From contig JAFWIM010000131.1 in assembly GCA_017514845.1 (NCBI GenBank), positions 62,001 through 126,000 of the forward strand: a stretch of DNA of 64,000 nt, in the 5' to 3' direction. Below are positions 50,729 through 59,921 of the stretch, one piece after another. The first letter of the stretch is position 1; each line of letters begins with the position of its first letter. Made by a program: the position numbers and the translations under genes. The DNA is from Lachnospiraceae bacterium. GTDB taxonomy: Bacteria; Bacillota; Clostridia; Lachnospirales; Lachnospiraceae. Under the pieces are notes generated by a model. It did no database searches. It saw only the letters and a list, made by a program, of their open reading frames with translations, and was not told the DNA's origin.

Positions 50729-52819
50729 ATGAACGTTTATAAAACAGACAAAATCCGCAATGTCGTCTTACTTGGTCACGGCGGAGCAGGCAAAACAACA
50801 ATCGCGGAAGCGATGGCACACCTGACAGGTATTACCAGCCGTATGGGTAATATCACAGACGGTAACACCATCAGCGACTATGACAAGGAAGAGATCAAGA
50901 GAAAGTTCTCTATCAGCACCACAGTCGTTCCGGTAGAATATAATAAAGTCAAGATCAACGTCCTCGACACACCGGGTTATTTCGATTTCGTCGGTGAAGT
51001 CGAAGAGGCAGCCGGTGTCGCTGATGCCGCAGTCATCGTTATCTCAGGCAAGGATGGCGTTCAGGTCGGTACGGAAAAGGCATGGGAACTCTGCGAGAAG
51101 AATAATCTTCCTCGCTGCTTCTTCGTAACGAACATGGACAACGGCGATGTATCCTACCGCGCGCTGATCGAGAGCCTTCAGGATCTCTACGGCGCAAAGA
51201 TCTCCCCGCTGGCTCTGCCGGTACATATCGGCGGAAAGTTCGCCGGATTCGCTGATGTCGTTTCTCAGGAAGCTTTCAAGTTCGTCGGCAAGGATCAGCA
51301 TCAGGCGATCGATATGCCGGATGAGACTGCAGAGCAGGTAGAAGAGTACAGAGAAGCTCTCATGGAGAACGTTGCTGAGACATCAGAGGAGTTCATGGAG
51401 AGATATTTCGGCGGTGACGAGTTCACAGCAGATGAGATCAATGAAGCGATCTCCGTAGGTGTCGCCGATGCTTCCATCGTTCCTGTATTCCTCGGTTCCA
51501 CAACAAGCCTTCAGGGCATCACCAACCTCATGAATAATATCATCGCGCTCTTCCCGGATCCATCCAAGCTCACCGCTACCGGCAAGGCTCAGAAGACCGA
51601 CAGCGATTTCGAGGCAAACTATGATGACAGCAAGGAAAAGACAGCATATGTCTGGAAGAGCATTGCTGACCCGTTCATCGGTAAGTACAGCTTCATCAAA
51701 GTCATGTCCGGTGTTCTCAAGTCTGACGACACAATGTATGACATTCAGAAAGAGAGCGAGCTCCGCATCGGCAAGCTCTATGTCATGAGAGGCAACAAGG
51801 GTCAGGAAGTTCCGGAGCTTCATGCCGGCGATATCGGCGCTCTGGCCAAGCTCGGCGATGTCAACACGGGCGACTCCCTTTCCTCCAAGGCTAACCCGAT
51901 CCTCTTTGCTCCGACAGAGCTCTCTGTACCGTACACATGCAAGAGATACAGAGCAGTTAAGAAGGGTGAGGAAGACAAGATTGCTACTTCCCTCGCAAAG
52001 CTGAATCAGGAAGATCATACATTCAGGATCAAGAACGACTCCGCAAACCATCAGTCTCTCATTTACGGTATCGGCGAGCAGCAGCTCGAAGTCGTAAAGA
52101 GCAAGCTGAAAGAGCGTTACAAAGTTGATGTCGAGCTCCTCACACCGAAGGTAGCTTTCCGCGAGACGATCCGCAAGAATTCCGACGTCGACTCCAAGTA
52201 CAAGAAGCAGACCGGCGGTCACGGCCAGTATGGTCACGTCAAGATGCGCTTCGAGCCGAGCGGCGATCAGTCTAAGCCTTATGAGTTCGCTATTGAAGTC
52301 GTTGGCGGCTCCGTTCCGAAGAACTACTATCCGGCAGTTGAGAAGGGTCTCGTAGAGTCCGTCAGTGCCGGCCCGCTGGCAGCTTACCCTGTCGTCGGCG
52401 TAAAGGCTACTCTGTACGATGGTTCCTATCATCCGGTAGACTCTTCCGAGCAGGCATTCAAGACCGCTACACGCCAGGCCTTCAAGGAAGGCTTCCTCAA
52501 GGCAGGTCCGGTCCTTCTCGAGCCGATCGTCTCCCTTAAGGTCAAGGTCCGCGACAAGTTCACCGGCGATGTCATGGGAGATCTGAACAAGCGCCGCGGC
52601 CGCGTTCTCGGCATGAACCCGGACCACAAGGGCAACACGATCATCGAGGCTGATGTTCCGGAGAAAGAGATGGATGGCTACGGCACAATTCTCCGTTCCA
52701 TGACCGGCGGTCAGGGCGAGTTCGCTTATGAGTTCGCAAGATACGAGCAGGCTCCGGCTGATGTTCAGGAGAAGGAGATCAAGGATCGCGCTGATCAGCT
52801 CAACGAGTCCGAGGACTGA
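50729..52819 (+). CDS. EF-G paralogue (FusA2-like translational GTPase)
   Basis: This 696-residue five-domain GTPase resembles EF-G. G1 is GHGGAGKTTIAEAM instead of GHVDHGKT/AHIDAGKT. G3 is DTPGYFDF, so the catalytic His is Tyr84. G4 is FVTNMDN, where the usual NKMD Lys is replaced. Domains III-V are complete (IYGIGEQQLEVV; GGHGQYGHVKMRFEP; SYHPVDSSEQAFKTATRQAF). These marks fit a non-canonical EF-G family, not the main elongation factor, whose gene should lie elsewhere. GGGAGG precedes ATG 50729. Codon use is very biased, suggesting high expression. Role in translation or ribosome handling is not established. Confidence 0.87.
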   Translation: MNVYKTDKIRNVVLLGHGGAGKTTIAEAMAHLTGITSRMGNITDGNTISDYDKEEIKRKFSISTTVVPVEYNKVKINVLDTPGYFDFVGEVEEAAGVADAAVIVISGKDGVQVGTEKAWELCEKNNLPRCFFVTNMDNGDVSYRALIESLQDLYGAKISPLALPVHIGGKFAGFADVVSQEAFKFVGKDQHQAIDMPDETAEQVEEYREALMENVAETSEEFMERYFGGDEFTADEINEAISVGVADASIVPVFLGSTTSLQGITNLMNNIIALFPDPSKLTATGKAQKTDSDFEANYDDSKEKTAYVWKSIADPFIGKYSFIKVMSGVLKSDDTMYDIQKESELRIGKLYVMRGNKGQEVPELHAGDIGALAKLGDVNTGDSLSSKANPILFAPTELSVPYTCKRYRAVKKGEEDKIATSLAKLNQEDHTFRIKNDSANHQSLIYGIGEQQLEVVKSKLKERYKVDVELLTPKVAFRETIRKNSDVDSKYKKQTGGHGQYGHVKMRFEPSGDQSKPYEFAIEVVGGSVPKNYYPAVEKGLVESVSAGPLAAYPVVGVKATLYDGSYHPVDSSEQAFKTATRQAFKEGFLKAGPVLLEPIVSLKVKVRDKFTGDVMGDLNKRRGRVLGMNPDHKGNTIIEADVPEKEMDGYGTILRSMTGGQGEFAYEFARYEQAPADVQEKEIKDRADQLNESED

Positions 52820-52883
52820 TTCCTGTAATCGGAATTTTCTGCTTAAGCTTATTGAAGCAGACGAAGTAAATAATTAATTATAT

Positions 52884-52979
52884 GAGGCTGTCGCTTCAGG
52901 GCGATCCCGCATATAGCAGACGTTTTAAAAATGACTGCTATATGCGCGGATATCGCCAATGATTCGACAGTCTTTTTAT
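52884..52979 (+). repeat. Nested hairpin element B of the GAGGCTG family; terminator
   Basis: Outer arms GAGGCTGTCG (52884-52893) and CGACAGTCTT (52965-52974), middle GGCGAT/ATCGCC, inner CGCATATAGCAG (52908-52919) and its exact complement (52935-52946). It ends in CTTTTTAT, so it probably terminates the EF-G paralogue. Confidence 0.8.
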
Positions 52980-53015
52980 ATGTTCATCTGCTGTCCGGAC
53001 ATGACCGCCTGACGC

Positions 53016-53046
53016 AAAAAGGCCGACACATTTTACTGCGTCAGCC
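53016..53046 (-). terminator. Terminator of prs (minus strand)
   Basis: On the minus strand GGCTGACGCA, a short loop and TGTGTCGGCC, with G-U pairs, are followed by TTTTT. Its 5' arm reads GAGGCTGACGC, like the other GAGGCTG hairpins. Confidence 0.8.
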
Positions 53047-53095
53047 TCTTAGTCTTTTACAATGCTTTTCTTATTCTCTGTTTTTCAACCCCGCT

Positions 53096-54274
53096 TTAAT
53101 CCATAACAGCGGTGCCGTTCGCCAGGAACTTATTGATCTTTCCGGTCGTGCTCTTTACTCCCTCAAGAGACATATCATGGTTCATCGTGTCAATGATGCG
53201 TCCAAGATACTTGTACATGTTGGCCTTTACGAAATACTCGCGCTTTAAGAGTTCGGGCGGGAGATACGTCAGGTTCGTACAGATCAGCTTTGTGAACATG
53301 CCGTCCTCGTAAAACTTGTCAAACTTGTCGATGCCCTCTGTGAAGAGACCGAATGTGACAACGATAAATATTCTGCGCGCGCCTCTGGCTTTGATCTGCT
53401 TGCAGACATCCAGCATGGAGCCGCCGGACGCGATCATATCGTCAATGATGACGCAATCCTTGCCCTCAACAGTATCGCCGAGGAACTCGTGAGCAACAAT
53501 CGGATTCTTTCCGTTCACGATGGTAGAGTAGTCGCGGCGCTTATAGAACATACCCATGTCCGCCCCGAGGATGTTCGAGAAATAGACAGCGCGGTCCGTC
53601 GCGCCTTCGTCCGGGCTTATGACCATGAAGTGTTCCTTGTCGAATTCCAGATCCGGGACCGCGCGCAGAAGCGCTTTCAGGAACTGATATGTCGGCATAA
53701 AGTTGTCGAAACTCGTCAGCGGAATCGCGTCCATGACCCGGGGATCGTGGGCATCGAACGTAATGATGTTGGATACACCGTACTGCTGCAGTTCCTTGAG
53801 AGCAAGAGCGCAGTCCAGAGACTCGCGTCCCGTGCGTCTGTGCTGGCGGCTTTCATAGAGGAACGGAAGAATGACGTTGATCCTGTACGCTTTTCCGCTT
53901 GCGGCGGAAATCACACGCTTGAGATCCTGAAAATAATTGTCCGGGGACATGTGATTTGTGCGTCCGCAGACCTTATAAGTCACTGTGTAATTGGTGACGT
54001 CGCCGATAATGTAGAGATCGGAGCCTCTTATGGACTCGCTCAGTTTGACCTTGCCTTCACCTGTGCCATAGCGGGAATACTTAGCTTCCAGTATATAGGT
54101 CGGCTCGATATAGCCCGGAATAAGCTCTGCGTCCCTGCGGTCGTGTGCGAGCTGTTTTCTTGTCTTTGCGATGTAACTGTCAACCGGCTTCGCGATCTCA
54201 TGACTTCCGTTCAGATAAACGATTTTAAGAGGTGCGACCGGCATTGGATTTTTCTGGTTTTCAGTACTAGACAT
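53096..54274 (-). CDS. prs: Ribose-phosphate pyrophosphokinase, long form
   Basis: This 392-residue enzyme makes PRPP from ribose-5-phosphate and ATP. The PRPP loop is DCVIIDDMIASGGSMLDVC. The catalytic-lobe motif is seen in FLYESRQHRRTGRESLDCAL and DAHDPRVMDAIPLTSFDN. At about 390 residues it is longer than the usual 310-320 because of an N-terminal extension and C-terminal additions. The ATG at 54274 follows GGAGGAA. It has its own promoter and terminator on the minus strand. Confidence 0.92.
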   Translation of the reverse strand: MSSTENQKNPMPVAPLKIVYLNGSHEIAKPVDSYIAKTRKQLAHDRRDAELIPGYIEPTYILEAKYSRYGTGEGKVKLSESIRGSDLYIIGDVTNYTVTYKVCGRTNHMSPDNYFQDLKRVISAASGKAYRINVILPFLYESRQHRRTGRESLDCALALKELQQYGVSNIITFDAHDPRVMDAIPLTSFDNFMPTYQFLKALLRAVPDLEFDKEHFMVISPDEGATDRAVYFSNILGADMGMFYKRRDYSTIVNGKNPIVAHEFLGDTVEGKDCVIIDDMIASGGSMLDVCKQIKARGARRIFIVVTFGLFTEGIDKFDKFYEDGMFTKLICTNLTYLPPELLKREYFVKANMYKYLGRIIDTMNHDMSLEGVKSTTGKINKFLANGTAVMD

Positions 54275-54331
54275 TATATTCCTCCGGAAATTGATAGACA
54301 TATCGGCATAATCGCCCCATGCTTCTATTAT

Positions 54332-54360
54332 TTTATAACACAAATGGGCTTATATCACAA
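54332..54360 (-). promoter_or_regulatory. Promoter of prs
   Basis: On the minus strand TTGTGA, exactly 17 bp, TATAAA. Confidence 0.6.
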
Positions 54361-54465
54361 GGGCAGATGTATAATGATGCAGACGCCTGTCTCAAAAACT
54401 CGGCGTCTTTAGTCCCTGATCACCGCACTTTTCGGGTATAATTTTCGATTTCGGCGGGCTCTGTA

Positions 54466-54495
54466 TCGACAAGTAGGAAGTTTTGGTTATATAAT
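54466..54495 (+). promoter_or_regulatory. Promoter of the DUF512-der-plsY-gpsA operon
   Basis: TCGACA (5 of 6), 18 bp, TATAAT, 36 nt before the first ATG. Confidence 0.65.
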
Positions 54496-54530
54496 GAATG
54501 TTCAGTATGTAGAAAAGGACGGCTTACAGT

Positions 54531-55937
54531 ATGCATAGTGAAGGACATAAAATTAAAAGAGTCCTGCCCGGAGGCATCGCGGAGGAGATGGGTGTCGAGG
54601 CAGGTATGAGCATACTGAAAGTCAACGATGTTGTGCCGGAAGACATATTCGATTATCAGTATCTGATGGAGGATGAGTTCGTGACAGTCCTGATCAGAGA
54701 AGAGGACGGCACCGAGACGCTTCTTGAGGTCGAGAAAGAGCCTGATGAGGACTTCGGCGTCGAATTCGAAAGTTCTCTCATGGATGAATACAGGCACTGC
54801 AGCAACAGATGCATATTCTGTTTCATCGATCAGATGCCGAAAGGAATGCGGGATACTCTCTATTTTAAAGATGATGACTCGCGTCTCAGCTTTCTTCAGG
54901 GAAATTACGTCACGCTGACCAATATGAAGGATAAGGATATCGACCGGATCATCCTCTACAATATGGAGCCGATCAATATTTCTATTCATACCACGAACCC
55001 GGAGCTTCGGTGCAGCATGCTCGGGAACCGGTTCGCCGGAGAGATATTCCCGAAGGTACGGCGGCTCGCTGACGCAGGCATCACGATGAACGGCCAGATC
55101 GTTCTCTGCCGCGGCATCAATGACGGTCCCGAACTTGAACGGTCGATCCGGGATCTTTCGTCTTACAGGCCTGCGATGAGAAGTGTTTCTGTCGTTCCTG
55201 TCGGTCTGACAAAATTCAGAGAAGGACTGACAAGGCTTCTTCCTTTTGACAGGGAATCCGCCTGCGAAGTGATCGATACGATCGAGAAGTGGCAGAATAT
55301 ATTTGCAAATGACGGAATTTCCCCGGATTTTCCTCATTTTATTCACGCATCCGACGAGTGGTATATCATGGCGGGCAGAGAACTCCCCGAACCGTCGCGC
55401 TATGACGGGTACGTACAGCTGGAAAACGGTGTCGGCATGGTCAGGCTCATGGAGACTGAGATCAATGAAGAATTGAGCGCGCTGTCCGAGCGCGACGATA
55501 TAGGCGGATTTATCCGGGAGCGAACAGTCACCGCCGTATGCGGAAAGCTGGTCGAACCCTATATGAAAATATTTGCCGACAGGGTGATGCGGGCTTTTCC
55601 GATGATCCACATACATGTCAAATCGATCAGAAATGACTTTTTCGGGGACACGATCACAGTTACGGGCCTTATCACCGGTCAGGATTTGATTGCCCAGCTT
55701 GTTAAAGAGCAGAAAACGCAGCCTCTGGGTGAGGAAATCCTCATCCCGGTCAATATGCTGCGGAGCGGTGAAAAAGTTTTTCTTGACGACCTGACCGTTT
55801 ATGATGTAGAAAGAGAAATTGGGATTCCGGTCGGCATCGTCTGGTCCGGCGGGGATGAATATGTGAGAAGTATGCTTGGTCTTCCACACAGAACAGAGGG
55901 AGACAGACAGATTTACGAGAGCTGGGAAGACAGCTGA
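54531..55937 (+). CDS. DUF512 radical SAM protein (PDZ-like + radical SAM + DUF512)
   Basis: This 468-residue protein belongs to the DUF512 family. Order: a PDZ-like N-terminus (RVLPGGIAEEMGVEAGMSIL, about 8-65), the radical SAM motif HCSNRCIFCFIDQMP (CX3CX2C, Cys82/86/89), then a radical SAM core (LSFLQGNYVTLTNM, INISIHTTNPELR), and the C-terminal DUF512 region (DDIGGFIRERTVTAVCGKL, GDTITVTGLITGQDL). The gene commonly sits beside der in Clostridia, as here, 18 nt apart. Function is not known; a translation- or membrane-related role is inferred from the neighbours. Confidence 0.88.
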   Translation: MHSEGHKIKRVLPGGIAEEMGVEAGMSILKVNDVVPEDIFDYQYLMEDEFVTVLIREEDGTETLLEVEKEPDEDFGVEFESSLMDEYRHCSNRCIFCFIDQMPKGMRDTLYFKDDDSRLSFLQGNYVTLTNMKDKDIDRIILYNMEPINISIHTTNPELRCSMLGNRFAGEIFPKVRRLADAGITMNGQIVLCRGINDGPELERSIRDLSSYRPAMRSVSVVPVGLTKFREGLTRLLPFDRESACEVIDTIEKWQNIFANDGISPDFPHFIHASDEWYIMAGRELPEPSRYDGYVQLENGVGMVRLMETEINEELSALSERDDIGGFIRERTVTAVCGKLVEPYMKIFADRVMRAFPMIHIHVKSIRNDFFGDTITVTGLITGQDLIAQLVKEQKTQPLGEEILIPVNMLRSGEKVFLDDLTVYDVEREIGIPVGIVWSGGDEYVRSMLGLPHRTEGDRQIYESWEDS

Positions 55938-55955
55938 AAAGATTGGAGTGAATAT

Positions 55956-57296
55956 ATGAGCAAACCTATAGCAGCCATTGTCGGCAGACCGAACGTAGGA
56001 AAGTCAACGCTGTTCAATGCACTGGCAGGCGAAAATATTTCTATCGTCAAGGACACACCCGGTGTCACCAGAGACAGAATATACGCGGAAGTGAACTGGG
56101 CAGGATACGATTTCACGCTGATCGATACGGGCGGAATTGAGCCCGAATCGAACGATGTCCTTCTGAGGCAGATGCGTGAGCAGGCACAGATTGCGATCGA
56201 TACCGCGGACGTCATCATTTTCATGGTCGACGCGAAGGACGGTATGGTCGACGCGGACTCGCGGGTCGCGGACATCCTGAGAAAGTCGCACAAACCGGTC
56301 ATACTGGCAGTGAATAAAATCGATAACTACACGAGCCAGCAGATGGATATCTATGAGTTCTATTCGCTGGGGCTCGGAGATCCCATCCCGATCTCAAGCG
56401 CGAACCGCCAGGGTATCGGCGACATGCTCGATGAAGTCACGAAATACTTCGATATGACAGGCGCGGGCGAAAAAGAGGAGGATGAGATTCCCAAAATTGC
56501 GATCGTCGGACGTCCGAATGTCGGCAAGTCCAGCATGATCAACAAGCTGCTCGGCGAGAGCCGCCTTATTGTCTCCGACATCGCCGGAACCACGCGCGAC
56601 GCGATCGACACAAAGATCCGATGGAACGGCAGGGAATACACCTTTATCGACACTGCGGGACTGAGAAGAAAGAGCCGTATCAAAGAGGAGCTTGAGAGAT
56701 ACAGTATTATACGTACTGTCACCGCCGTTGACAGGGCAGATGTGGTCGTGGTCGTTATCGATGCTGTTGAGGGTATTGCCGAACAGGACGCGAAAATCGC
56801 AGGCATTGCCCATGAGCGCGGCAAGGGCGTTGTCATCGCCGTCAACAAGTGGGATGCGGTTCAGAACAAGGAGACCAACACGCCGAAAGAGTACACCGCA
56901 AAGGTGCGCCAGATTCTTTCTTATATGCCTTATGCTGAGATTCTTTTTGTTTCCGCCGAGACAGGGCAGAGACTGCCCAAACTCTTTAATGCCATTGACC
57001 TGGTCCTTGAGAATCAGCAGCGGCGCATTGCGACGGGAACTCTGAATCAGATCATGGCGGAGGCAGTCGCGCTCAACTCACCGCCGACGGACAAGGGCAG
57101 AAGGCTCAAGCTGTACTACATCACTCAGGTCGCGGTCGCGCCTCCCACATTCATTATATTTGTCAACGATAAAAAACTGATGCATTTTTCCTATCAGAGA
57201 TATATTGAGAATAAGATCCGTGAGACCTTTGATTTCCGGGGCACTTCTCTTAAATTCATAATCAGAGAGCGTTCAGAGAAGGACGCGGCACAGTAA
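55956..57296 (+). CDS. der: Ribosome-associated GTPase Der (EngA)
   Basis: This 446-residue protein has two G domains in tandem, as expected for Der, which helps 50S subunit assembly. The first is AIVGRPNVGKSTLFNALAG with DTPGVTRDR and DTGGIEP; the second IAIVGRPNVGKSSMINKLLG with DTAGLRRKSRIKEELERYS. The C-terminal KH-like domain ends near IRERSEKDAAQ. GGAG precedes ATG 55956. It is in the middle of the DUF512-der-plsY-gpsA operon. Confidence 0.97.
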   Translation: MSKPIAAIVGRPNVGKSTLFNALAGENISIVKDTPGVTRDRIYAEVNWAGYDFTLIDTGGIEPESNDVLLRQMREQAQIAIDTADVIIFMVDAKDGMVDADSRVADILRKSHKPVILAVNKIDNYTSQQMDIYEFYSLGLGDPIPISSANRQGIGDMLDEVTKYFDMTGAGEKEEDEIPKIAIVGRPNVGKSSMINKLLGESRLIVSDIAGTTRDAIDTKIRWNGREYTFIDTAGLRRKSRIKEELERYSIIRTVTAVDRADVVVVVIDAVEGIAEQDAKIAGIAHERGKGVVIAVNKWDAVQNKETNTPKEYTAKVRQILSYMPYAEILFVSAETGQRLPKLFNAIDLVLENQQRRIATGTLNQIMAEAVALNSPPTDKGRRLKLYYITQVAVAPPTFIIFVNDKKLMHFSYQRYIENKIRETFDFRGTSLKFIIRERSEKDAAQ

Positions 57297-57310
57297 TAAG
57301 GAGGCGAAGC

Positions 57311-57964
57311 ATGTCAGCATTTTTAGTTCGATTGATCTGCCTTGCGGCAGGGTACTGTTTCGGGATATTCCAGACAGCCTACATCTACGGCAGGACAAAG
57401 GGCATTGATATCCGGACACTCGGTTCGGGCAACGCAGGCACGACCAATGTGCTGAGGAACTTCGGGAAAAAGGCCGGAGCTATCGTATTCATCGGCGATA
57501 TCGCCAAGTGCGTGCTGGCTTACTATCTCTGCTCAATGATCTTTGGCTTCAGCGGTGTTCCGGGCAGGCTCCTCGGTCTTTACGGGGCTGTCGGAGCCGT
57601 GATCGGTCACTGTTTTCCGTTCTACATGCAGTTCCGCGGCGGCAAGGGAATCGCCTGTCTCGTCGGTCTTATGATCGCGTTTTCCCCGCAGACACTGCTC
57701 ATCGGGGTTGCCGTATTCTTTGCGGTCTTCGCCGTGACGAACTATGTGTCACTTGGAAGTCTTCTGTGTGTTCTCGCCTTTCTCATCACGACGATCATCA
57801 AAGGTCAGAGCGGCGCATACAATATGTCGGGCGCAGAACTGATCGAAATGTATCTTGTCCTTTCGGCAGTTGTCGCGCTTACCTGGTATCAGCACAGGGA
57901 AAATATCAAGCGTCTTCTTTCGGGGACAGAGCGGAAGACATATCTTTTCAAGAAGAATAAATAA
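57311..57964 (+). CDS. plsY: Glycerol-3-phosphate acyltransferase PlsY
   Basis: This 217-residue membrane enzyme acylates glycerol-3-phosphate with acyl-phosphate, the first step of phospholipid synthesis. Motif 1 is IRTLGSGNAGTTNVLRNFGKK, motif 2 HCFPFYMQFRGGKGIA, and there is the typical VTNYVSLGSL. Five helices are visible. AAGGAGG precedes ATG 57311. gpsA, which makes the substrate, follows by 18 nt. Confidence 0.96.
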   Translation: MSAFLVRLICLAAGYCFGIFQTAYIYGRTKGIDIRTLGSGNAGTTNVLRNFGKKAGAIVFIGDIAKCVLAYYLCSMIFGFSGVPGRLLGLYGAVGAVIGHCFPFYMQFRGGKGIACLVGLMIAFSPQTLLIGVAVFFAVFAVTNYVSLGSLLCVLAFLITTIIKGQSGAYNMSGAELIEMYLVLSAVVALTWYQHRENIKRLLSGTERKTYLFKKNK

Positions 57965-57982
57965 TCACCGGAGGTATACGTT

Positions 57983-59014
57983 ATGGCTAATATTGCAGTA
58001 ATCGGAGCGGGAACATGGGGATGCGGTCTCTCACGTGTCCTGTGCGCGAACGGACATAATGTTCTCATGTGGAGTCCCTTTGAGGAGGAGGCTGCCAATC
58101 TGAGAAAGACCCATATTCATCCCAATCTCAGCAATGTAGTGCTCCCCGACACGATGGATTTCACATCGGATCTTGCGGAAGCCCTCGCCGAGAAAGAACT
58201 CGTAGTCATGGCTGTCGCGTCACCCTTCACGAGGATGACCGCCGAAAAAATGAGCAAATATATCGTACCCGGTCAGAGAATCGTCACTGTGACCAAGGGC
58301 ATCGAGGAGAGCACACTGAAGACGCAGGCGGAAATCCTTGAGGAAATTCTGCCCGAAGCGGTCATCGGCGCTCTCTCGGGACCGACCCACGCCGAGGAAG
58401 TCATTCTCGGTCTCCCGACGACGATCGTCTCAGCATCGGAAAACCGCGAGATGGCAGAGTATGTGCAGAATGTTTTCATGGCACCGAATTTTCGCGTTTA
58501 CACGAGCCCCGATGTCCTCGGCGTCGAGCTCGGCGGATCGCTGAAAAACGTCATTGCTCTTGCGGCAGGCATCGCGGCAGGTCTCGGCTACGGTGACAAT
58601 GCCATGGCAGCCCTGATCACCCGCGGCATCCACGAGATGGTCGGTCTTGCCGGCCGTATGGGCGCTTCCTACGAGACCCTGTACGGACTTTCCGGTATAG
58701 GCGATCTTATCGTCACGTGCGAATCGAAGCACAGCCGCAACAGAAAAGCCGGCGTACTGATCGGCCAGGGCATGTCCATGCAGGATGCAATGAAGGAAGT
58801 CGGACAGGTAGTGGAAGGTGTCTATTCAGCCAAGGCAGCCCTCACACTGTCACAGAAATACGGGGTAAACCTTCCGATCACGAACGAGGTCAATAAGGTC
58901 CTGTTTGAGGGCAAGGACCCCGGGCAGGCTGTCATGGATCTTATGACCCGCGATAAGAAAATGGAAAATTATGTAAAAGAGGAAGAACTTCCGAGAGACT
59001 GGCAGGAACTTTAA
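57983..59014 (+). CDS. gpsA: Glycerol-3-phosphate dehydrogenase [NAD(P)+]
   Basis: This 343-residue enzyme reduces dihydroxyacetone phosphate to sn-glycerol-3-phosphate. NAD binding is IAVIGAGTWGCGLSRVL; substrate and catalytic parts are ALSGPTHAEEV, LGGSLKNVIALAAGIAAGLGYGDNAMAAL (in pieces) with the catalytic Lys, and GLSGIGDLIVTCESKHSRNR. GGAGG precedes ATG 57983. The product feeds PlsY and also TagD. Confidence 0.97.
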   Translation: MANIAVIGAGTWGCGLSRVLCANGHNVLMWSPFEEEAANLRKTHIHPNLSNVVLPDTMDFTSDLAEALAEKELVVMAVASPFTRMTAEKMSKYIVPGQRIVTVTKGIEESTLKTQAEILEEILPEAVIGALSGPTHAEEVILGLPTTIVSASENREMAEYVQNVFMAPNFRVYTSPDVLGVELGGSLKNVIALAAGIAAGLGYGDNAMAALITRGIHEMVGLAGRMGASYETLYGLSGIGDLIVTCESKHSRNRKAGVLIGQGMSMQDAMKEVGQVVEGVYSAKAALTLSQKYGVNLPITNEVNKVLFEGKDPGQAVMDLMTRDKKMENYVKEEELPRDWQEL

Positions 59015-59088
59015 AAGAATGGTATAAGAACGACCTGCACGAGGCTTTATGGCAATATGTGAAAAGTCTGTGAGTTGTTGAAAAACAG

Positions 59089-59116
59089 TTGTATTATTTC
59101 TTTTATGTAATATAAT
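59089..59116 (+). promoter_or_regulatory. Promoter of the THF riboswitch-folT transcript
   Basis: TTGTAT, 16 bp, perfect TATAAT, ending 26 nt before the riboswitch. Confidence 0.55.
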
Positions 59117-59141
59117 ACGGTTGAAAACAGGTGGGAATAGT

Positions 59142-59250
59142 AGAGTAGGCAGCTGCGCGTTAAGTGCCATGTGTACGGGATGTTGACCATGGACGAAGGA
59201 AGGCCGCGATTACGCGGTGGATCCGCGGTGCACTGCCGCATTCGCTACTG
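59142..59250 (+). ncRNA. Tetrahydrofolate (THF) riboswitch
   Basis: This matches the THF riboswitch, which senses reduced folates. Conserved segments are AGTAG at 59144, CGCGTTAAGTG (59156-59166), GGGATGTT (59177-59184), ACGAA (59193-59197) and GCATTCGCTACT near the 3' end. P1 is AGTAG/CTACT, the next helix GGCAG/CTGCC, and the CCATG/CATGG helix carries the pseudoknot loop. It lies directly upstream of the folate transporter gene folT, as expected. Confidence 0.93.
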
Positions 59251-59280
59251 ATTTCCGAAGGGCTTCCCCTTCGGTGTAGC
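59243..59280 (+). promoter_or_regulatory. Expression platform hairpin of the THF riboswitch
   Basis: GCTAC (3' P1 strand) can pair with GTAGC (59276-59280), enclosing CCGAAGGG-CTTC-CCCTTCGG (59255-59274). The P1 strand is therefore shared between the aptamer and this hairpin. No T run follows, so control is probably at translation initiation, 15 nt before the AAAGGAGGAG site. Confidence 0.6.
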
Positions 59281-59310
59281 ACTACTATACTGAAAGGAGG
59301 AGCTTTTATT

Positions 59311-59871
59311 ATGAAAAAAATCCCAGTCACAATACTTGCGTACACCGGTGTTCTGGTGGCAATGAACATTCTGCTGTCAAGAGTTTTCACCATCAATCTC
59401 GGGAACTCAATAAGGATCAATTTTTCCGCGGCCCCGGTCTTCCTCGCAGGAATCTGGTTCGGTCCCTTTATAGGCGGACTCACCGGTATTGCCGCTGATC
59501 TCATGGGATGCGTCGTATCAGGATATGCGCCGTTCCCGCTCATCACTGTATCGACGTGCCTCTGGGGAGTCATTCCCGGACTCCTTTCCGGACTCCTCAG
59601 AACCAAAAAGGCTGAGACGTATGCCGAGAGTATCGCGTCCTACCTGAGAGTCGTTTTGGTCCTTGGGATAACGATGGCAATCACGTCACAGTGCATCACG
59701 ACATTTGCCCTCTCGTCGGCTTACGGCACTCCGTTCAGTGTTCTTTTCTTTTCCAGGCTGCCGGTCACTGTCATTACGCTCCTGACCAACGCTTTCGTTG
59801 TTGATCTGTTCGTGAGAAAGGTAAAGATCCCGCGCATTGGCGCTTTCCGAAGTAATGGACAATTCTTCTGA
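59311..59871 (+). CDS. folT: Folate-family ECF transporter S component
   Basis: This 186-residue membrane protein is the substrate-binding S subunit of an energy-coupling-factor importer; it would use shared EcfA/A'/T subunits encoded elsewhere. Five or six helices are visible. The signature NLGNSIRINFSAAPVFLAG followed by IWFGPFIGGLTGIAADLMG is typical for the FolT family. AAAGGAGGAG precedes ATG 59311; upstream in-frame codons fall inside the riboswitch and are rejected. The THF riboswitch upstream confirms a folate role. Confidence 0.93.
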   Translation: MKKIPVTILAYTGVLVAMNILLSRVFTINLGNSIRINFSAAPVFLAGIWFGPFIGGLTGIAADLMGCVVSGYAPFPLITVSTCLWGVIPGLLSGLLRTKKAETYAESIASYLRVVLVLGITMAITSQCITTFALSSAYGTPFSVLFFSRLPVTVITLLTNAFVVDLFVRKVKIPRIGAFRSNGQFF

Positions 59872-59921
59872 GCCTGTGGTATACTCAGAATATCTTTTGG
59901 TATTTTCGGAGGTGAATCACA

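Noticed and set aside
51383..52627. 414-codon open frame on the minus strand
   Set aside because: It is antisense to the EF-G paralogue; long antisense frames are expected from its strongly biased codon use.
53489..54412. 307-codon open frame on the plus strand
   Set aside because: It lies antisense to prs, whose protein shows clear PRPP-synthetase motifs; no ribosome site or family signature supports it.
54420..55889. 489-codon open frame on the minus strand
   Set aside because: It is the antisense shadow of the DUF512 radical SAM gene; composition is Asp/His/Arg-rich without recognisable motifs.
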